Of a stretch of 64,000 nt of DNA, positions 27,345 to 36,938 are shown in pieces (within the stretch, counting starts at the first letter, position 1; each line of letters opens with the position of its first letter). The DNA is from Schlesneria sphaerica. Lineage in GTDB: Bacteria > Planctomycetota > Planctomycetia > Planctomycetales > Planctomycetaceae. The notes beneath the pieces were generated by a model. The model saw only the letters and a program-made list of their open reading frames with translations, was not told the origin of the DNA and made no database searches. The stretch is from assembly GCF_044336245.1 (NCBI RefSeq), contig NZ_CP172346.1, forward strand, positions 2,418,001 to 2,482,000, given 5' to 3'. Made by a program: the position numbers and the translations under genes.

Positions 27345-28156
27345 TGGGCAACGTCGGTGCAGTGTTTCTGTTCGAATGGAAGCGGGCCTTTACGTGGCAG
27401 CGAATGCTCTGGTGGTGGGTACTGGCCCTGTTTCCGGTGTTCATCGTCGGACTGGTCGTCTTCACCGTGGAAAGAGACGCAGACGTTCCAGGCGTTTCGG
27501 ATGACATGTGGGTGGAACTTTGCGTCTGGCTGCTGTTTGCTCTTGTTCCCATGCTCGTGGCGATGCTGGGAACGCTCCTCTGGGCGACTCCTGCCGTTTC
27601 AGCGGAACTGGAACGACGGAGCTGGGTCTATCTGGCGGTACGTCCTCACGGCGGAACGGCTGTTCTCTTGGGGAAATACCTCGCATCTGTGACCTGGGTC
27701 ATTCCCCCCGCCATTCTCGGCCTCACAGTCTCAGTCCTACTGTGTCAGTTCGCCCAGGCGGAGCAGGCGCTTCAAGTCTGGTGGACGATGGTCCGACTGA
27801 TCCTGCTTTCCGCCCCGGCCTATGCAGCCATTTATCTCCTTCTCGGCGTTGTGATGCCCCGTCGCGCGATGGTTCTTGCCGTAGCCTACACCCTGATTTT
27901 TGAACTGATTATCAGCTTCGTTCCCGCGGTGATTAATAAATTCACCGTCCAGTATCGTCTGCGCTCCCTCGCCGCCGAATGGTGTCAGGTCTCGCTCGCC
28001 CGACGGGATTCCCCCGCGATGCAGACATTAATCGGCAGTGAGCCCCCGTGGCAGCACGTCGGTATCCTGATCCTTTTTACCACCCTGCTGGTTGCCGGCT
28101 CGGTTGTTCTACTGCGTGCCTGCGAGTTTTCGTCGGCCGCCGAATCCGACATGTAG
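27344..28156 (+). CDS. ABC-2 type permease (second pair)
   Basis: A 270-aa multi-pass membrane protein, last in the ABC operon. It begins with FLFEWKRAFTWQRMLWWW, a typical ABC-2 N-terminus, and has about six helices (FPVFIVGLVVFTV, WLLFALVPMLVAMLGTLLW, LILLSAPAYAAIYLLLGVVM and others). SAELERRSWVYLAVRPHG is the equivalent of the E-x(n)-RP motif in the first permease. The start ATG overlaps the preceding stop. Confidence 0.83.
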   Translation: MGNVGAVFLFEWKRAFTWQRMLWWWVLALFPVFIVGLVVFTVERDADVPGVSDDMWVELCVWLLFALVPMLVAMLGTLLWATPAVSAELERRSWVYLAVRPHGGTAVLLGKYLASVTWVIPPAILGLTVSVLLCQFAQAEQALQVWWTMVRLILLSAPAYAAIYLLLGVVMPRRAMVLAVAYTLIFELIISFVPAVINKFTVQYRLRSLAAEWCQVSLARRDSPAMQTLIGSEPPWQHVGILILFTTLLVAGSVVLLRACEFSSAAESDM

Positions 28157-28281
28157 ACTCATCGAACTGCCCGACATCAAGAGCCAAGTCCCCCCGTCGG
28201 GGGCGAACTCATGCACCGAACCGCTTCCACCCGCTTGCTGCGGGAGGTGGCTTACTTTATTCACCGGTCGGTATTCGCCTC

Positions 28282-29400
28282 TCAATCGTCGCCGAAAATC
28301 AGGTTGAGAACATTGGAAGGGACCGTCAAATCCTCACTGGAGGAACTCCCCTCTGACGAAGCGACATTCTGCCAGTTCAACAGATCAGTGATCAGGTCCG
28401 TCATTGTCGGGTATCGATCCTGTTTCTTCTTGGCCACCATACGGCAGAAGATGACATCAATCTGAGCAGGAACGTCGCCACGGACCGCGCGAATCGACGG
28501 AATCGGGGCATCGCGATGTTCCAGCAGTCTGGCCATCAGCGTGGCCGCTTCATACATCGGCTTGCCAGTCAGCAGGTAGTACAGTGTCGCACCCAGACTA
28601 TAAATATCAGAAGTATGGTCAGCGCTGCGGGAATCGATCGCCTGTTCGGGCGACATGAAATCCACCGTCCCGACAAGACTACCAGCCTGAGTAATGCCGG
28701 CGGTCTCCGCGACAGGCATCGCTGAATCGCTGGAATCGTGAAACCGGGCCAAACCCATGTCCAGGATTTTGACAATTCCGTGAGCGTCGAGTAACAGGTT
28801 GGCCGGCTTGATATCGCGATGGACAATTCCCTGATGGTGTGCATGCTCCAGCCCCCTGGCCACTTGCAGCACGCAGTCCAGTGCCCGTTCAATCGTCATC
28901 GCCCCCGACGACTTGACGCAGGCGGCCAGGTCTTCACCTTCGACAAATTCCATGGCCAGAAACGGGATCCCGTCGATCTCGTCCGCGTCGAACGCAGCGA
29001 CGATATTCGGGTGACTCAGTTTCGCGGCCGCTTCCGCCTCACGCAGGAATCGCTTGACGACGTTCGAACTCTGAAGGGCTGTTTGAGACAGAACTTTCAC
29101 CGCCACAATTCGCTTCATCCGGCGATGCTGGGCCTTGTAGACTTTTCCCATGCCACCGGAACCGATTTTCTCGAGCAGGACATAATTCCCGAGAATCAAC
29201 GGGGCGGGGTTTTCGGCATACAAACGGTTCGCCTGGAACGGCGTCAGCTTTTTCAGCCGAACGAGTTCGCGTGCCAGAGCCAGCGCGTCGTGCGATCGCT
29301 TGGTCGAGGGAATCTGTGCTTCGAGTTCCAGGAGTTCTTCTGGCGACAGAATCCCACTGTCGCTCAGGTGCTGCAGGAACCCATCCACTGAGACTGACAT
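28282..29400 (-). CDS. Hanks-type Ser/Thr protein kinase with DMG motif
   Basis: A 372-aa soluble kinase. Residues 1-70 form a helical lead with LTPFQANRL, shared with the next kinase upstream. The kinase domain (72 to about 345) has GSGGMGKVY (80-88), the ATP-anchoring K102, the catalytic HRDIKPANL (194-202) and the metal-binding triplet as DMG (214-216) instead of DFG, then SPEQA and DIYSLGATLYYLLTG. All residues needed for catalysis are present. No membrane helix or sensor domain is seen; the tail is short and Ser-rich. It is the last of three kinase genes on this strand. Confidence 0.92.
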   Translation of the reverse strand: MSVSVDGFLQHLSDSGILSPEELLELEAQIPSTKRSHDALALARELVRLKKLTPFQANRLYAENPAPLILGNYVLLEKIGSGGMGKVYKAQHRRMKRIVAVKVLSQTALQSSNVVKRFLREAEAAAKLSHPNIVAAFDADEIDGIPFLAMEFVEGEDLAACVKSSGAMTIERALDCVLQVARGLEHAHHQGIVHRDIKPANLLLDAHGIVKILDMGLARFHDSSDSAMPVAETAGITQAGSLVGTVDFMSPEQAIDSRSADHTSDIYSLGATLYYLLTGKPMYEAATLMARLLEHRDAPIPSIRAVRGDVPAQIDVIFCRMVAKKKQDRYPTMTDLITDLLNWQNVASSEGSSSSEDLTVPSNVLNLIFGDD

Positions 29401-29770
29401 TCAAGTCCCCACAACCCATCGATCCCTGTTAATCCATGTCGCAGACGCAGCGGTCTTTCCGGCGTCACATGGTACCCGACGTTTGGCGGGTCAGAATAGC
29501 CTCAAAGTGACACGACGGACAAGCCGATTGTTCGGCGATTGCCCACAATTCACCTCGCATTTGGAAACAAGTCGACCGGTGAGACGTTAACCTGACGGCC
29601 TGCCCCCACAACGGGGCGTTTCCACAGGCAAAGTCTGGTTTCCAAAAGGAGAGCGTGCCAACTCCCCCCTTCGACGAGCCACGATTGCCGGGAGTTCCCG
29701 CAGGTTTTTTAAAACGTCCCCGCCGGCCAAAGTTCGTCGAGCCGCCCGTTGGGACAGCGGCACCGGTTCG
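29401..29770. other. Intergenic region between two kinase genes
   Basis: 370 bp between same-strand kinase genes. No coding sequence with family features and no clear hairpin terminator were recognised; it probably holds the promoter of the downstream (DMG) kinase. Confidence 0.45.
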
Positions 29771-31537
29771 TCAGCCCCGGCCACCCCACATCCAGAGACC
29801 CGCAGCGACAAGCCCCGCAAGCCCCGCAAGTCCCGCCAGCCCCAGCACAACCAGCAATCCGACACGGACGCGGGTTGCCCAGCGTGCTGCCGATTCCTTC
29901 GCGGGATGAGTATATCGCAGAGCCAGCGACGGCCCTACGATGATCTTGTCACCCAGTTTCAGCCGGTGTTCCTGGATTAGTGCCCCATTCACGCGGGTTC
30001 CGTTGCGACTGTTCAGATCAATCAGGGTCCAGGCGGTTCCGTCAAATCGCAACTCGCAGTGTCTTCCGGAGACCGCGTTATCCTGAATTTGCAGATCACA
30101 GTCCCCGCGACGCCCAATCACGAAGGGGTCCTTCACGAGTGGAATCGCTGCCCCCCCGGTGAACGGCTGGAGGACCATGCCGGAATTGATGGCTTTCATC
30201 GAACTGGCGTCGGAATGAGCCACGCTTTCGATCTTTTGCTTCATCGTGATGGAAGGGGGTTTTTCAAACCGAAATCCACCCCGACGAATCACGGACGGTC
30301 CCGCCGGGGCCGAGGGATTCGCCTCCTGCGGCAATGCGGCTGTTGTCGAACTGGCAACCGAACTTCCCGCCGTCAGCTTGGCTGTGGAACTTGCCGCCCC
30401 CGAGGCTGATCGCTGCCGCTTCTGGAGTTCGGCCAGCTTTTCTTCCGCCCCCCGATTTCGCTCTGCCAGGATTCGGCTGAAATTGAATTCCACCGGTAAC
30501 GTCTTGGAGAACGGCGCCAAAGCATGGGCGACCTCGGCCGCCGAAGCGAAACGGTCCGCGGGATTCTTGGCCAGCATTTTCGCAACGAGATCACCCACCT
30601 CCCGGGGGATGGCAGGCACCATATCGCTGACGTGGCGAGGGATCACCGACTGGTGCCCTTTCAGGACTTCCGATGTCCGCGAGTAAGGAAAGGGGGTATC
30701 CCCCGTCAGCGACGCAAACAATGTGCAGCCCAGACTATAGATATCGGATCGAGCATCCGCGGTCAGACTGTCGAGTGCCTGCTCTGGCGAGGTATAAGCC
30801 GCCGTCCCGACGCATTCATGCCCGAAAATCATCGCCATCGAGAACTCGTCCCCGTCTTCGCCATCCTTTTTCATTGAGAGACCGAAGTCGAGGATTTTGG
30901 TCAGTCCGTTGTGGTCAACCAGAAGATTCTGGGGTTTGATGTCCCGATGAACGAAACCGGCCCGGTGGACATGATGCAGTCCGTTGGCGGCTTGTCGTGC
31001 GATGTCGCAGGCCTGCTGCCAGGGAAGCCGACTCCGTTCGCGCATTCGCAGCAGTTCCAGCAGACTGGGTCCTTCCACAAACTCCATGATCATGTAGGGC
31101 AAGCCACCCGCGTTGCCTGATTCGTATGTCCGCACGATGTTCTCGTGCTTGAACCGCTGCCCCGCACGGACTTCCTGTTCAAAACGCGCCAGCAGCCCTC
31201 GATCCTGCTTCAACTGGTCCAGCAGGACCTTCAGTGCGAACGTCTGACCGGTACTGACGCTCTGGGCGCGATAAACCCAGCCCATCCCGCCGATCCCGAG
31301 AAGATCCAGCAGTTTATAGTCATCAAAGAAGAAACCCCGGGAACGCCCCTCAAGAAGTCGGTCCGCCTGATAACGGGTAATCAGACCACGCTGGACCAGT
31401 TTCTTCGCGGCAAGAGCGTCCGTATCGACACCTTCGCCCGCAAGTTCATCAGCGACTGCCTTCACTTCTTGAGCGGTGAGCAGCCTGCTTTTGGTGAGTT
31501 GGAGCCAGAAGGATTCAACAGCTTGTGATGTCGCCAT
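29771..31537 (-). CDS. Membrane-anchored Ser/Thr kinase with FHA domain
   Basis: A 588-aa protein. Residues 1-70 are helical with ITRYQADRLLEG, matching the lead of the DMG kinase. The kinase domain (74 to about 340) has GIGGMGWVY (81-89), K103, HRDIKPQNL (197-205), DFG (217-219) and SPEQA. After a Ser/Ala/Pro-rich linker comes an FHA phosphothreonine-binding domain (about 462-545; FVIGRRGDCDL, VSGRHCELR, LIDLNSRNGTRVNG). A C-terminal membrane helix (about 558-583) is built of LAGLAGLAGL repeats. Placing the FHA domain next to the membrane suggests the kinase reads its own or a partner's phosphorylation at the membrane. The start at 31537 is where similarity begins; 31615 is an alternative. 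Confidence 0.92.
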   Translation of the reverse strand: MATSQAVESFWLQLTKSRLLTAQEVKAVADELAGEGVDTDALAAKKLVQRGLITRYQADRLLEGRSRGFFFDDYKLLDLLGIGGMGWVYRAQSVSTGQTFALKVLLDQLKQDRGLLARFEQEVRAGQRFKHENIVRTYESGNAGGLPYMIMEFVEGPSLLELLRMRERSRLPWQQACDIARQAANGLHHVHRAGFVHRDIKPQNLLVDHNGLTKILDFGLSMKKDGEDGDEFSMAMIFGHECVGTAAYTSPEQALDSLTADARSDIYSLGCTLFASLTGDTPFPYSRTSEVLKGHQSVIPRHVSDMVPAIPREVGDLVAKMLAKNPADRFASAAEVAHALAPFSKTLPVEFNFSRILAERNRGAEEKLAELQKRQRSASGAASSTAKLTAGSSVASSTTAALPQEANPSAPAGPSVIRRGGFRFEKPPSITMKQKIESVAHSDASSMKAINSGMVLQPFTGGAAIPLVKDPFVIGRRGDCDLQIQDNAVSGRHCELRFDGTAWTLIDLNSRNGTRVNGALIQEHRLKLGDKIIVGPSLALRYTHPAKESAARWATRVRVGLLVVLGLAGLAGLAGLVAAGLWMWGGRG

Positions 31538-31822
31538 GATCCGCGCGCTCTGGCAGGAATACCTCGAAAATGCCACAAAAAGTATTCTTGTGACGCTCAG
31601 GGAGTTGGTCAACAATTCAATACGGACGTCACAGAATTATCGGTAAAAATTCTCACGTGCCAGACAGGAATCCCGATTTCAGGCTGAAGGTACCACTTCC
31701 CAAACTCGTCGTTTCTCTTACAGTCACTGCCGCAGTTGAAGCGACCAAATGACGTTTTTTCGCGGTGAAGGACTCAGAACAGTTTACCTCACACGGGCCA
31801 GTCACGAGACCAGTTTCTCAAG

Positions 31823-33265
31823 CTAATTGGCGAAGGCTTTAAATTTGTTCCAGATCCACCAGCCCCCAAATCCGGCCCCGATGAGCGACAGCACGATGAT
31901 CCCCTCAAGGGCAAAAAAGAAGTAAGAGAACGGCCGGCTTGACTGCTGAATGGCCGTCAGCACGGTTGCCGCTTCCGCCCGAACGGCCGAACTTTCGTCC
32001 GATTTCTGAATCCGCAGCAGTTCTGCGGCGAGTGAGCGTGACTGCGAGGCGTGAGCGGACAGGGTTCGCAGCGACGCAAGCTGCAGATCGATATGAGGTA
32101 ACGACGCACAGTCACTCAGTCTGGAGATCGTATCAGGACTAAGCGAGGGAAACTTGGCCAATGAACTGGCGGCGACCACCCGCACGCCCGGTTCACCGTG
32201 ATCCAGCAGTGACACCCAGTTTTGTTCCGCCTGTCGCAATTGCCGAGCGGATTGCATCCAGCCATAAGCCAGAAACAGGCACATCAGCGAAGCGACACCC
32301 GCAATTCCCCAGGGAATCCGACTCGAGACCGTCGCTTCGGGAGCGACCGCCCGTTTCGATGACGCGGGTGAGGACTTCGCCTTGATCATCTTGACCGGGG
32401 GCTGTTTGCCAGAGCCAAACAGGCTCGGTTCGACGGCAACCATCTTACGGCCGGGAAGCAGAATCTCGTGCAGGCGACGATTCACTTCTGCCGCCGTGGC
32501 AGGCCGCTGAGCCGGATCCTTCGCAAGCAGTTCACACACCAGTTGATCGAGTTCCAACGGGCAGTTCAGCACGATCGCCGCCACGTGGGGGACAGGGTCC
32601 TTCAGATGCCGCTGCATCACCTCGGCCGCGGTCTCTCCGCTATAGGGTGTTCGGCCCGAAAGCATCTCAAAGATCACGCAGCCCAGACCATACAGATCAA
32701 CCCGATTTGTGACCGGCCCCCCCCGAATCTGCTCAGGAGACATATAGAGAATTGTCCCCACCGTGCGCCCCGACGCCGTCAGCCGTCCCTGAGAAACAAT
32801 CGAGGCCAGTCCAAAGTCACTCAGCTTCAATTGCCCTGATTTCGTCATCAGGAAGTTCGCCGGCTTCACGTCGCGGTGCGTCACCCCTTTTTCATGGGCA
32901 TACTGCAGCGCATCGCACATCTGAATGGCATAATCGACGGCGTTTTCCCAGCCGAGAGCCCCCTTCTCGAGCAGATAGTCGGAAAGCGTCCCGCCGGGAA
33001 CGTATTCCATTGCGTAGAATCGTTGTTTGCTCTCACAACTCCCGCCGAAGCAATGCACGATGTTGGGGTGCGAAAGCTGCTTCAAAACATCCAGTTCGCG
33101 TTCGAACCGGGCAAAAACGGTCGCGTTTGCCGTGATATCGTTGGGAATGAGCTTCACGGCAACTTGTCGATTGTTGCCGACGTAGCGCGCACGGTAGACA
33201 ACACCCATGCCCCCTTCGCCAAGCTTATCGAGCAGCTCAAATGGCCAGATCCACTGCGGTTCCAT
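31823..33265 (-). CDS. Ser/Thr kinase with two C-terminal membrane helices
   Basis: A 480-aa kinase. The domain starts almost at the N-terminus: LGEGGMGVVY (15-24), K38, HRDVKPANF (130-138), DFG (150-152), SPEQI and DLYGLGCVIFEMLSG. A membrane helix at about 318-336 (IPWGIAGVASLMCLFLAYGW) is followed by about 110 residues with HEAT-like alternating pattern (GEPGVRVVAASSLAKFPSL, LASLRTLSAHASQ, AVRAEAATVLTAI). A second helix lies near the end (IIVLSLIGAGFGGWWIW). The region between the helices is probably periplasmic and could sense an envelope signal; this is inferred from topology only. Confidence 0.92.
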   Translation of the reverse strand: MEPQWIWPFELLDKLGEGGMGVVYRARYVGNNRQVAVKLIPNDITANATVFARFERELDVLKQLSHPNIVHCFGGSCESKQRFYAMEYVPGGTLSDYLLEKGALGWENAVDYAIQMCDALQYAHEKGVTHRDVKPANFLMTKSGQLKLSDFGLASIVSQGRLTASGRTVGTILYMSPEQIRGGPVTNRVDLYGLGCVIFEMLSGRTPYSGETAAEVMQRHLKDPVPHVAAIVLNCPLELDQLVCELLAKDPAQRPATAAEVNRRLHEILLPGRKMVAVEPSLFGSGKQPPVKMIKAKSSPASSKRAVAPEATVSSRIPWGIAGVASLMCLFLAYGWMQSARQLRQAEQNWVSLLDHGEPGVRVVAASSLAKFPSLSPDTISRLSDCASLPHIDLQLASLRTLSAHASQSRSLAAELLRIQKSDESSAVRAEAATVLTAIQQSSRPFSYFFFALEGIIVLSLIGAGFGGWWIWNKFKAFAN

Positions 33266-33426
33266 GATCCACGACTCCCCCTGGAAGACACTCCCGTGGC
33301 CATTATATCAGGGAGTGAACGTGGAAGGATTCTCGCACGTGGCGTCCGTTTTGGCGATCCACAAAGATTTTACCGATTCCGCAAGGGAACAGCTCCGGCC
33401 CCTTCACAGGTGCCTCGAAGCCCTTT

Positions 33427-34353
33427 CTAGCGCCAATCATCATTCGCAGGGGTCAGCGACTTGGATGCGGACGCACCGGAAACGGGTAATGACTTCAGTT
33501 CGGCATCTTCCTGATGCGCTGCCATCTGCGTCACGGAGATCGACTCGCCGATCCCGATTTTTTCTCCAGCACCCGCATAAAGCTCCCGTGCCTCGGGAAG
33601 CAGCTTGACCAAAGCCTGCTCACGTCGTTCGTCACTCGGGTGCGTCGACATAAACTCTGATGGCTGCTGGCCTTTGTGGCTGGCGGCGAACCTGGACCAG
33701 AACTGAGGAGCTTCGGAGGGGTCGTAACCCGCTTTCGACATCAGCATCACGCCGATGTGGTCTGCTTCCAGTTCCTGCTTGCGGCTGAAGGGGAGCACCG
33801 CGCCATATTGGGTCCCGACGCCGTAGGCCTGCTGGATCATCTGCTGGCGTTTTTCGTCCTGATTCTTTGTGGCGTAGGAAAGCAGCATCTGCCCCCCCTG
33901 GACGACGTAATTTTGTGTCATCCGTTCGCCGCCATGTCGAGCGAGTGCATGTCCAATCTCGTGCGACATCACGACCGCCAGTCCGGCTTCGTTCTCGCAG
34001 ATCGGCAGGATTCCTTCGTGAATCGCCACCTTCCCCCCGGGCAGGCAGAAGGCATTCTGCTCGGGCGTGGCGAGAACTTTGAATTCCCATTCGTAATCCG
34101 GCCGGTCAGAAATCTGGGCAATCCGATGTCCCACTCGATTGACCATGTCAATGTATTGCTGATTTGTCGACAGGCTCTCTTTCTTCACGACCTCTTCATA
34201 GGCCGAGAGTCCCATGGAAACTTCCTGCGTTTCGGGGATCGCGAGCAGTTGACCACGCCCGGTGATCGGTGCATGACGACAGCCGCAACACCAGACGGCC
34301 AGAGAACTGGCGATCATGGTCCGACGGGTAATGATTCGCTGATGAAAACTCAT
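33427..34353 (-). CDS. M48-family metalloprotease, exported
   Basis: A 308-aa peptidase of the M48 (LoiP/BepA/Oma1-like) group that degrades or checks envelope proteins. The zinc motif is HEIGH (131-135) within VVMSHEIGHALARHGGERM, with the third ligand in ELEADHIG (about E196). The conserved NAFCLPGGKVAIHEGIL segment precedes it. The N-terminus has twin arginines (ITRRTMIASS) and WCCGC, so a lipoprotein or Tat-type export signal is likely. TPANDDW at the end is unstructured. The start was set at 34353; the frame is open to 34509 but the added residues do not look like a protein lead. Confidence 0.9.
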   Translation of the reverse strand: MSFHQRIITRRTMIASSLAVWCCGCRHAPITGRGQLLAIPETQEVSMGLSAYEEVVKKESLSTNQQYIDMVNRVGHRIAQISDRPDYEWEFKVLATPEQNAFCLPGGKVAIHEGILPICENEAGLAVVMSHEIGHALARHGGERMTQNYVVQGGQMLLSYATKNQDEKRQQMIQQAYGVGTQYGAVLPFSRKQELEADHIGVMLMSKAGYDPSEAPQFWSRFAASHKGQQPSEFMSTHPSDERREQALVKLLPEARELYAGAGEKIGIGESISVTQMAAHQEDAELKSLPVSGASASKSLTPANDDWR

Positions 34354-34646
34354 GCCAGACAACTCGCTGAAAATGTGACAATTCCGCACCGTTTGTATCG
34401 GCCAGAACTTCAATCCAGACAAGTCGAGCCTGCTGCCGCAGCGTCCGCTATCCCGCGCAGGTTCTCTCATTTGAGCGAATTTCGGGTTACCAAAAATCGG
34501 ATCCGGCAAATTATTCCGCTGAAACAGGCTCAGGAACCAATTTTGACGAACTTCAGAAAGTTGAGCGTCCCGGATCAGTTGCGAAACTGAATCAAATGGG
34601 TATGATCCTCGTCCCCCATGACATGCTCGTCACCGAGCCTATGGTC

Positions 34647-34719
34647 GGCTGGGTAGCTCAGTTGGTAGAGCACAGGACTGAAAATCCTGGTGTCGCCGGT
34701 TCGATCCCGGCCCCAGCCA
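34647..34719 (+). tRNA. tRNA-Phe (GAA)
   Basis: A 73-nt gene folding into a full cloverleaf: acceptor GGCTGGG with CCCAGCC, D-arm GCTC/GAGC, anticodon stem CAGGA/TCCTG with loop CTGAAAA (anticodon GAA), T-arm GCCGG/CCGGC with TTCGATC, and discriminator A. The 3' CCA is not encoded. A T-rich stretch (TTTTTTATTTT) two bases downstream probably ends transcription. The accessory region starts right after it. Confidence 0.97.
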
Positions 34720-35207
34720 CTTTTTTATTTTCAACGGCCAGCCATTGCGCCGAGCCCCTTAGGCTACTCCCGAATCCGTATACACGGACATCGCGCGAGG
34801 TGATTTTCTTTTAGCTTTCCCGCCGCTAAGCATTTTGCGAGGGAATTCTTGCGACCTCAGGCAAAATCCCAGCCCATCCGGCTAAATAACTCGATCGCCA
34901 GCAGAGCGTCATTGAAAAAGATTACACCACCCATCTCCTTAGCCCTTCTGTTCAACCTCCCTCACAGGCCGACGCGACCAACCTGACAATGGGCATTTGG
35001 AGAACGTTCGGGCCGGCTTTCCACCCGATAGCCGCATGCTCACCTGAAGGGAAAAAGGCGGCGAGGCGTGAGACTTTCGAACTGGTACAGAATCTAACAC
35101 GCCCACAACGATCAACTTCTCAATTCGACCAGGATAGCGGTTGGCAAACAATTTTTGCCCCTAACCGCAACCGTACCGCCTGCAGCGAACCCTCGCTGCA
35201 CCAAAAA
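34720..35207. other. Non-coding stretch after the tRNA
   Basis: 488 bp of relatively AT-rich DNA between tRNA-Phe and the next ORF. An upstream extension of that ORF to 34989 is open but has no recognisable content. No direct repeat of the tRNA 3' end was found further downstream by eye. Confidence 0.4.
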
Positions 35208-35861
35208 ATGCAAAACCTGCCATTCCGTACGCACGCTACCTGGCTTGACGACGATGACCTAATCTTGCTCGATGCAATCTTCGACTGTAGCGCTACATCG
35301 GTCCGACTCTTGCGAAAAAGCATTTTTCACCAGCAGTGGCATCTGGGATATACGCATACACTCAATGACAAAGAGCTCGTGTCGCGTTTACTGAAACTTT
35401 GCGACCATGGCGTGCTCAGAACGACTGTTCCGCAGGCAAATGTCTGTTTTCGGATGACGGCGGTGGGTGGCGATTTGTGGTCTCAGGAACGCTGTCCCAT
35501 CTGGGATCGGTTCTGCACTGAGCAATACAAGCATTCTTCACGGGGTTACACTTTAATGCGTGTTACTGCCGTCTCCATGAAAATTCGAGACGACTTTCTT
35601 CAGTTATGGCCGATGTACCCCGCACGTCGACATCGGGAAACAATAGCTGATTACGGCCTAATTCCATGGAAGCCATTCGAGCAATTAGAAGTCGGATTCG
35701 CGGGCTATTTCGAACAAAGGTCATGGACGCTTGCGGAAGTCCCCGTTTACGCGGCACTGAAACGGAAACACGAAGAAAAGCTGCTGCAAGGGAGAACCTG
35801 GTGGCGCACAGTGCACGAACTTCAGAGGTTCGTCTCTTCCAGTGGAATACCAATGTCCTGA
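35208..35861 (+). CDS. Hypothetical protein of the tRNA-adjacent accessory region
   Basis: A 217-aa protein of unknown function. It is rich in Trp, His and Arg. The middle (LLDAIFDCSATSVRLLRKS and DKELVSRLLKLCDHGVLR) could form a winged-helix-like fold, and the C-terminal part ends in TWWRTVHELQRFV. No catalytic motif, signal peptide or membrane helix is seen. The frame is open from 34989, so the start is uncertain; 35208 is the ATG before the more protein-like part, but it has no clear ribosome binding site. It lies beside the TTGAGCA repeat and the broken ATPase. Confidence 0.5.
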   Translation: MQNLPFRTHATWLDDDDLILLDAIFDCSATSVRLLRKSIFHQQWHLGYTHTLNDKELVSRLLKLCDHGVLRTTVPQANVCFRMTAVGGDLWSQERCPIWDRFCTEQYKHSSRGYTLMRVTAVSMKIRDDFLQLWPMYPARRHRETIADYGLIPWKPFEQLEVGFAGYFEQRSWTLAEVPVYAALKRKHEEKLLQGRTWWRTVHELQRFVSSSGIPMS

Positions 35862-35960
35862 GGAATCTTTGCCAGCCACATCTACCAACGGCCTCTTACA
35901 TATTTCGCAGAAGTTCGTCCCTCCGATTGAAAACCAATGCGTTCTACGGAAAAAAATGTG

Positions 35961-36053
35961 TTGAGCAAGTTGAACGAGTTGAGCAACTTCCCTGTTTTCA
36001 GGGCGATTCTGCGGTTTTAAAGTTGCTCAATTTGAGCAGGTTGAGCAACTTCG
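35961..36053. repeat. TTGAGCA-type structured repeat, copy 2
   Basis: A 93-bp element closely matching the one at 9733-9824: TTGAGCAAGTTGAACGAG, then TTGAGCAAC, CCCTGTTTTCA, a variable 17-20 bases, and AAGTTGCTCAATTTGAGCAG. On the minus strand its right half encodes the last residues of the RepA-like ATPase (VAQPAQIEQL and stop), so the repeat and the gene end have moved or evolved together. Confidence 0.75.
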
Positions 36054-36847
36054 ATATTCGGCACTGCTGCCTCGTCCCACGGCTCCGGGAGTCGCCAGAA
36101 CCAGCGACCTGTGGCACATTTTTCTTTGGACTTCTGGCAATTCAACAACCGCAATGCACGCCGCAACGTCGCCTCGGTCACCTGAATCGCCGCTGCTTCC
36201 TCCCGGAGCAGCGATGCAGGGACCTCTCCTTGACTGAGCCGGTCCCGCAGCCAGTCGGTCACGCGCGTCAGTTCGCTCGACTTCTGCCGGACCTGAAGTC
36301 GCTGCTGCTCTTGAGACTCCTCAAGGTACTGCTCTGCGGTCAGCGGCACGAGGTCGGTCTCCCACACGATTGCCTGATTCTGAATTTGAAACCCAAACCC
36401 AGCGGGCAACGCGCAAAGGTTCGTTTTGATGGGGAGCAGCAATCGTCGTTGTCCGTCGTCGGGGTCCTGTGTGACGAGCCAGACCGAGCGAGCCGCTTTC
36501 GCAAACACACGAGTTGTCGGCATCCAGGCCCCTCGCTTGCCAATCCCGACTCGAGCAGGTTGAGCGATCAGCAGAATGGCAACATTGCACCGCTGTGCCA
36601 GGTCCGCCAGCTTGGACGCCATCACCCGGACCCGGTCTTCCTGCTGGCTGTCGATGTGATCCAGGTAGCAATTGATCGGATCGATGACGATCAGTTGGAC
36701 AGGCTGGTTCGCGTCCCGGTTCCCTCGCAGACAGCACTCGAGCATCTCGATCGAGAGATCTTCATCCAGCCTCGGTCGCTCGTAAGACGCAGGTGCGAGT
36801 GGGTCGACATCAAAATTCTGGGCGACACTGACCCGTTCGTTGACAGC
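36017..36847 (-). pseudogene. RepA-like AAA ATPase, C-terminal fragment (split by IS21)
   Basis: The C-terminal 276 or so codons of an ATPase of the RepA/DnaB-like AAA_25 group, cut from its 5' part at 39354-39622 by an insertion sequence. Visible are PVQLIVIDPINCYLD (Walker B-like), NVAILLIAQPARVG (sensor), then a winged-helix-like tail (VTDWLRDRLSQG and EATLRRALRLLNCQ). Removing 36848-39353 and one ACAGC copy joins the fragments in frame as LDAAGAVNERVSVAQ. Such proteins are encoded on plasmids and integrated elements with primase-like genes; none is seen here. Confidence 0.85.
36843..36847. repeat. Target-site duplication, left copy
   Basis: ACAGC directly before the left end of the IS21-family element; the same five bases follow its right end at 39354-39358. 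Confidence 0.85.
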
Positions 36848-36938
36848 TGTCGATGGGCGCTTGAAACGATACCAGTCGTGGGCGCCTCAAACGATACCAT
36901 TTTGAGTGGTTCTGTCTGAAATGGTTCCGTTTGCCCTC

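Noticed and set aside
29587..29909. Small overlapping frames at the 3' end of the FHA kinase
   Set aside because: They are alternative frames of GC-rich repeats encoding the LAGLAGL membrane helix; the kinase frame accounts for the region.
34711..34720. An encoded CCA end and attachment-site core at the tRNA-Phe 3' end
   Set aside because: The CCA in CCAGCCA belongs to the acceptor stem and discriminator; no matching downstream repeat was found by eye.
34989..35207. Upstream extension of the hypothetical gene after tRNA-Phe
   Set aside because: The frame is open but composition is unlike a structured protein, and no ribosome binding site is visible; not included, although it cannot be excluded.
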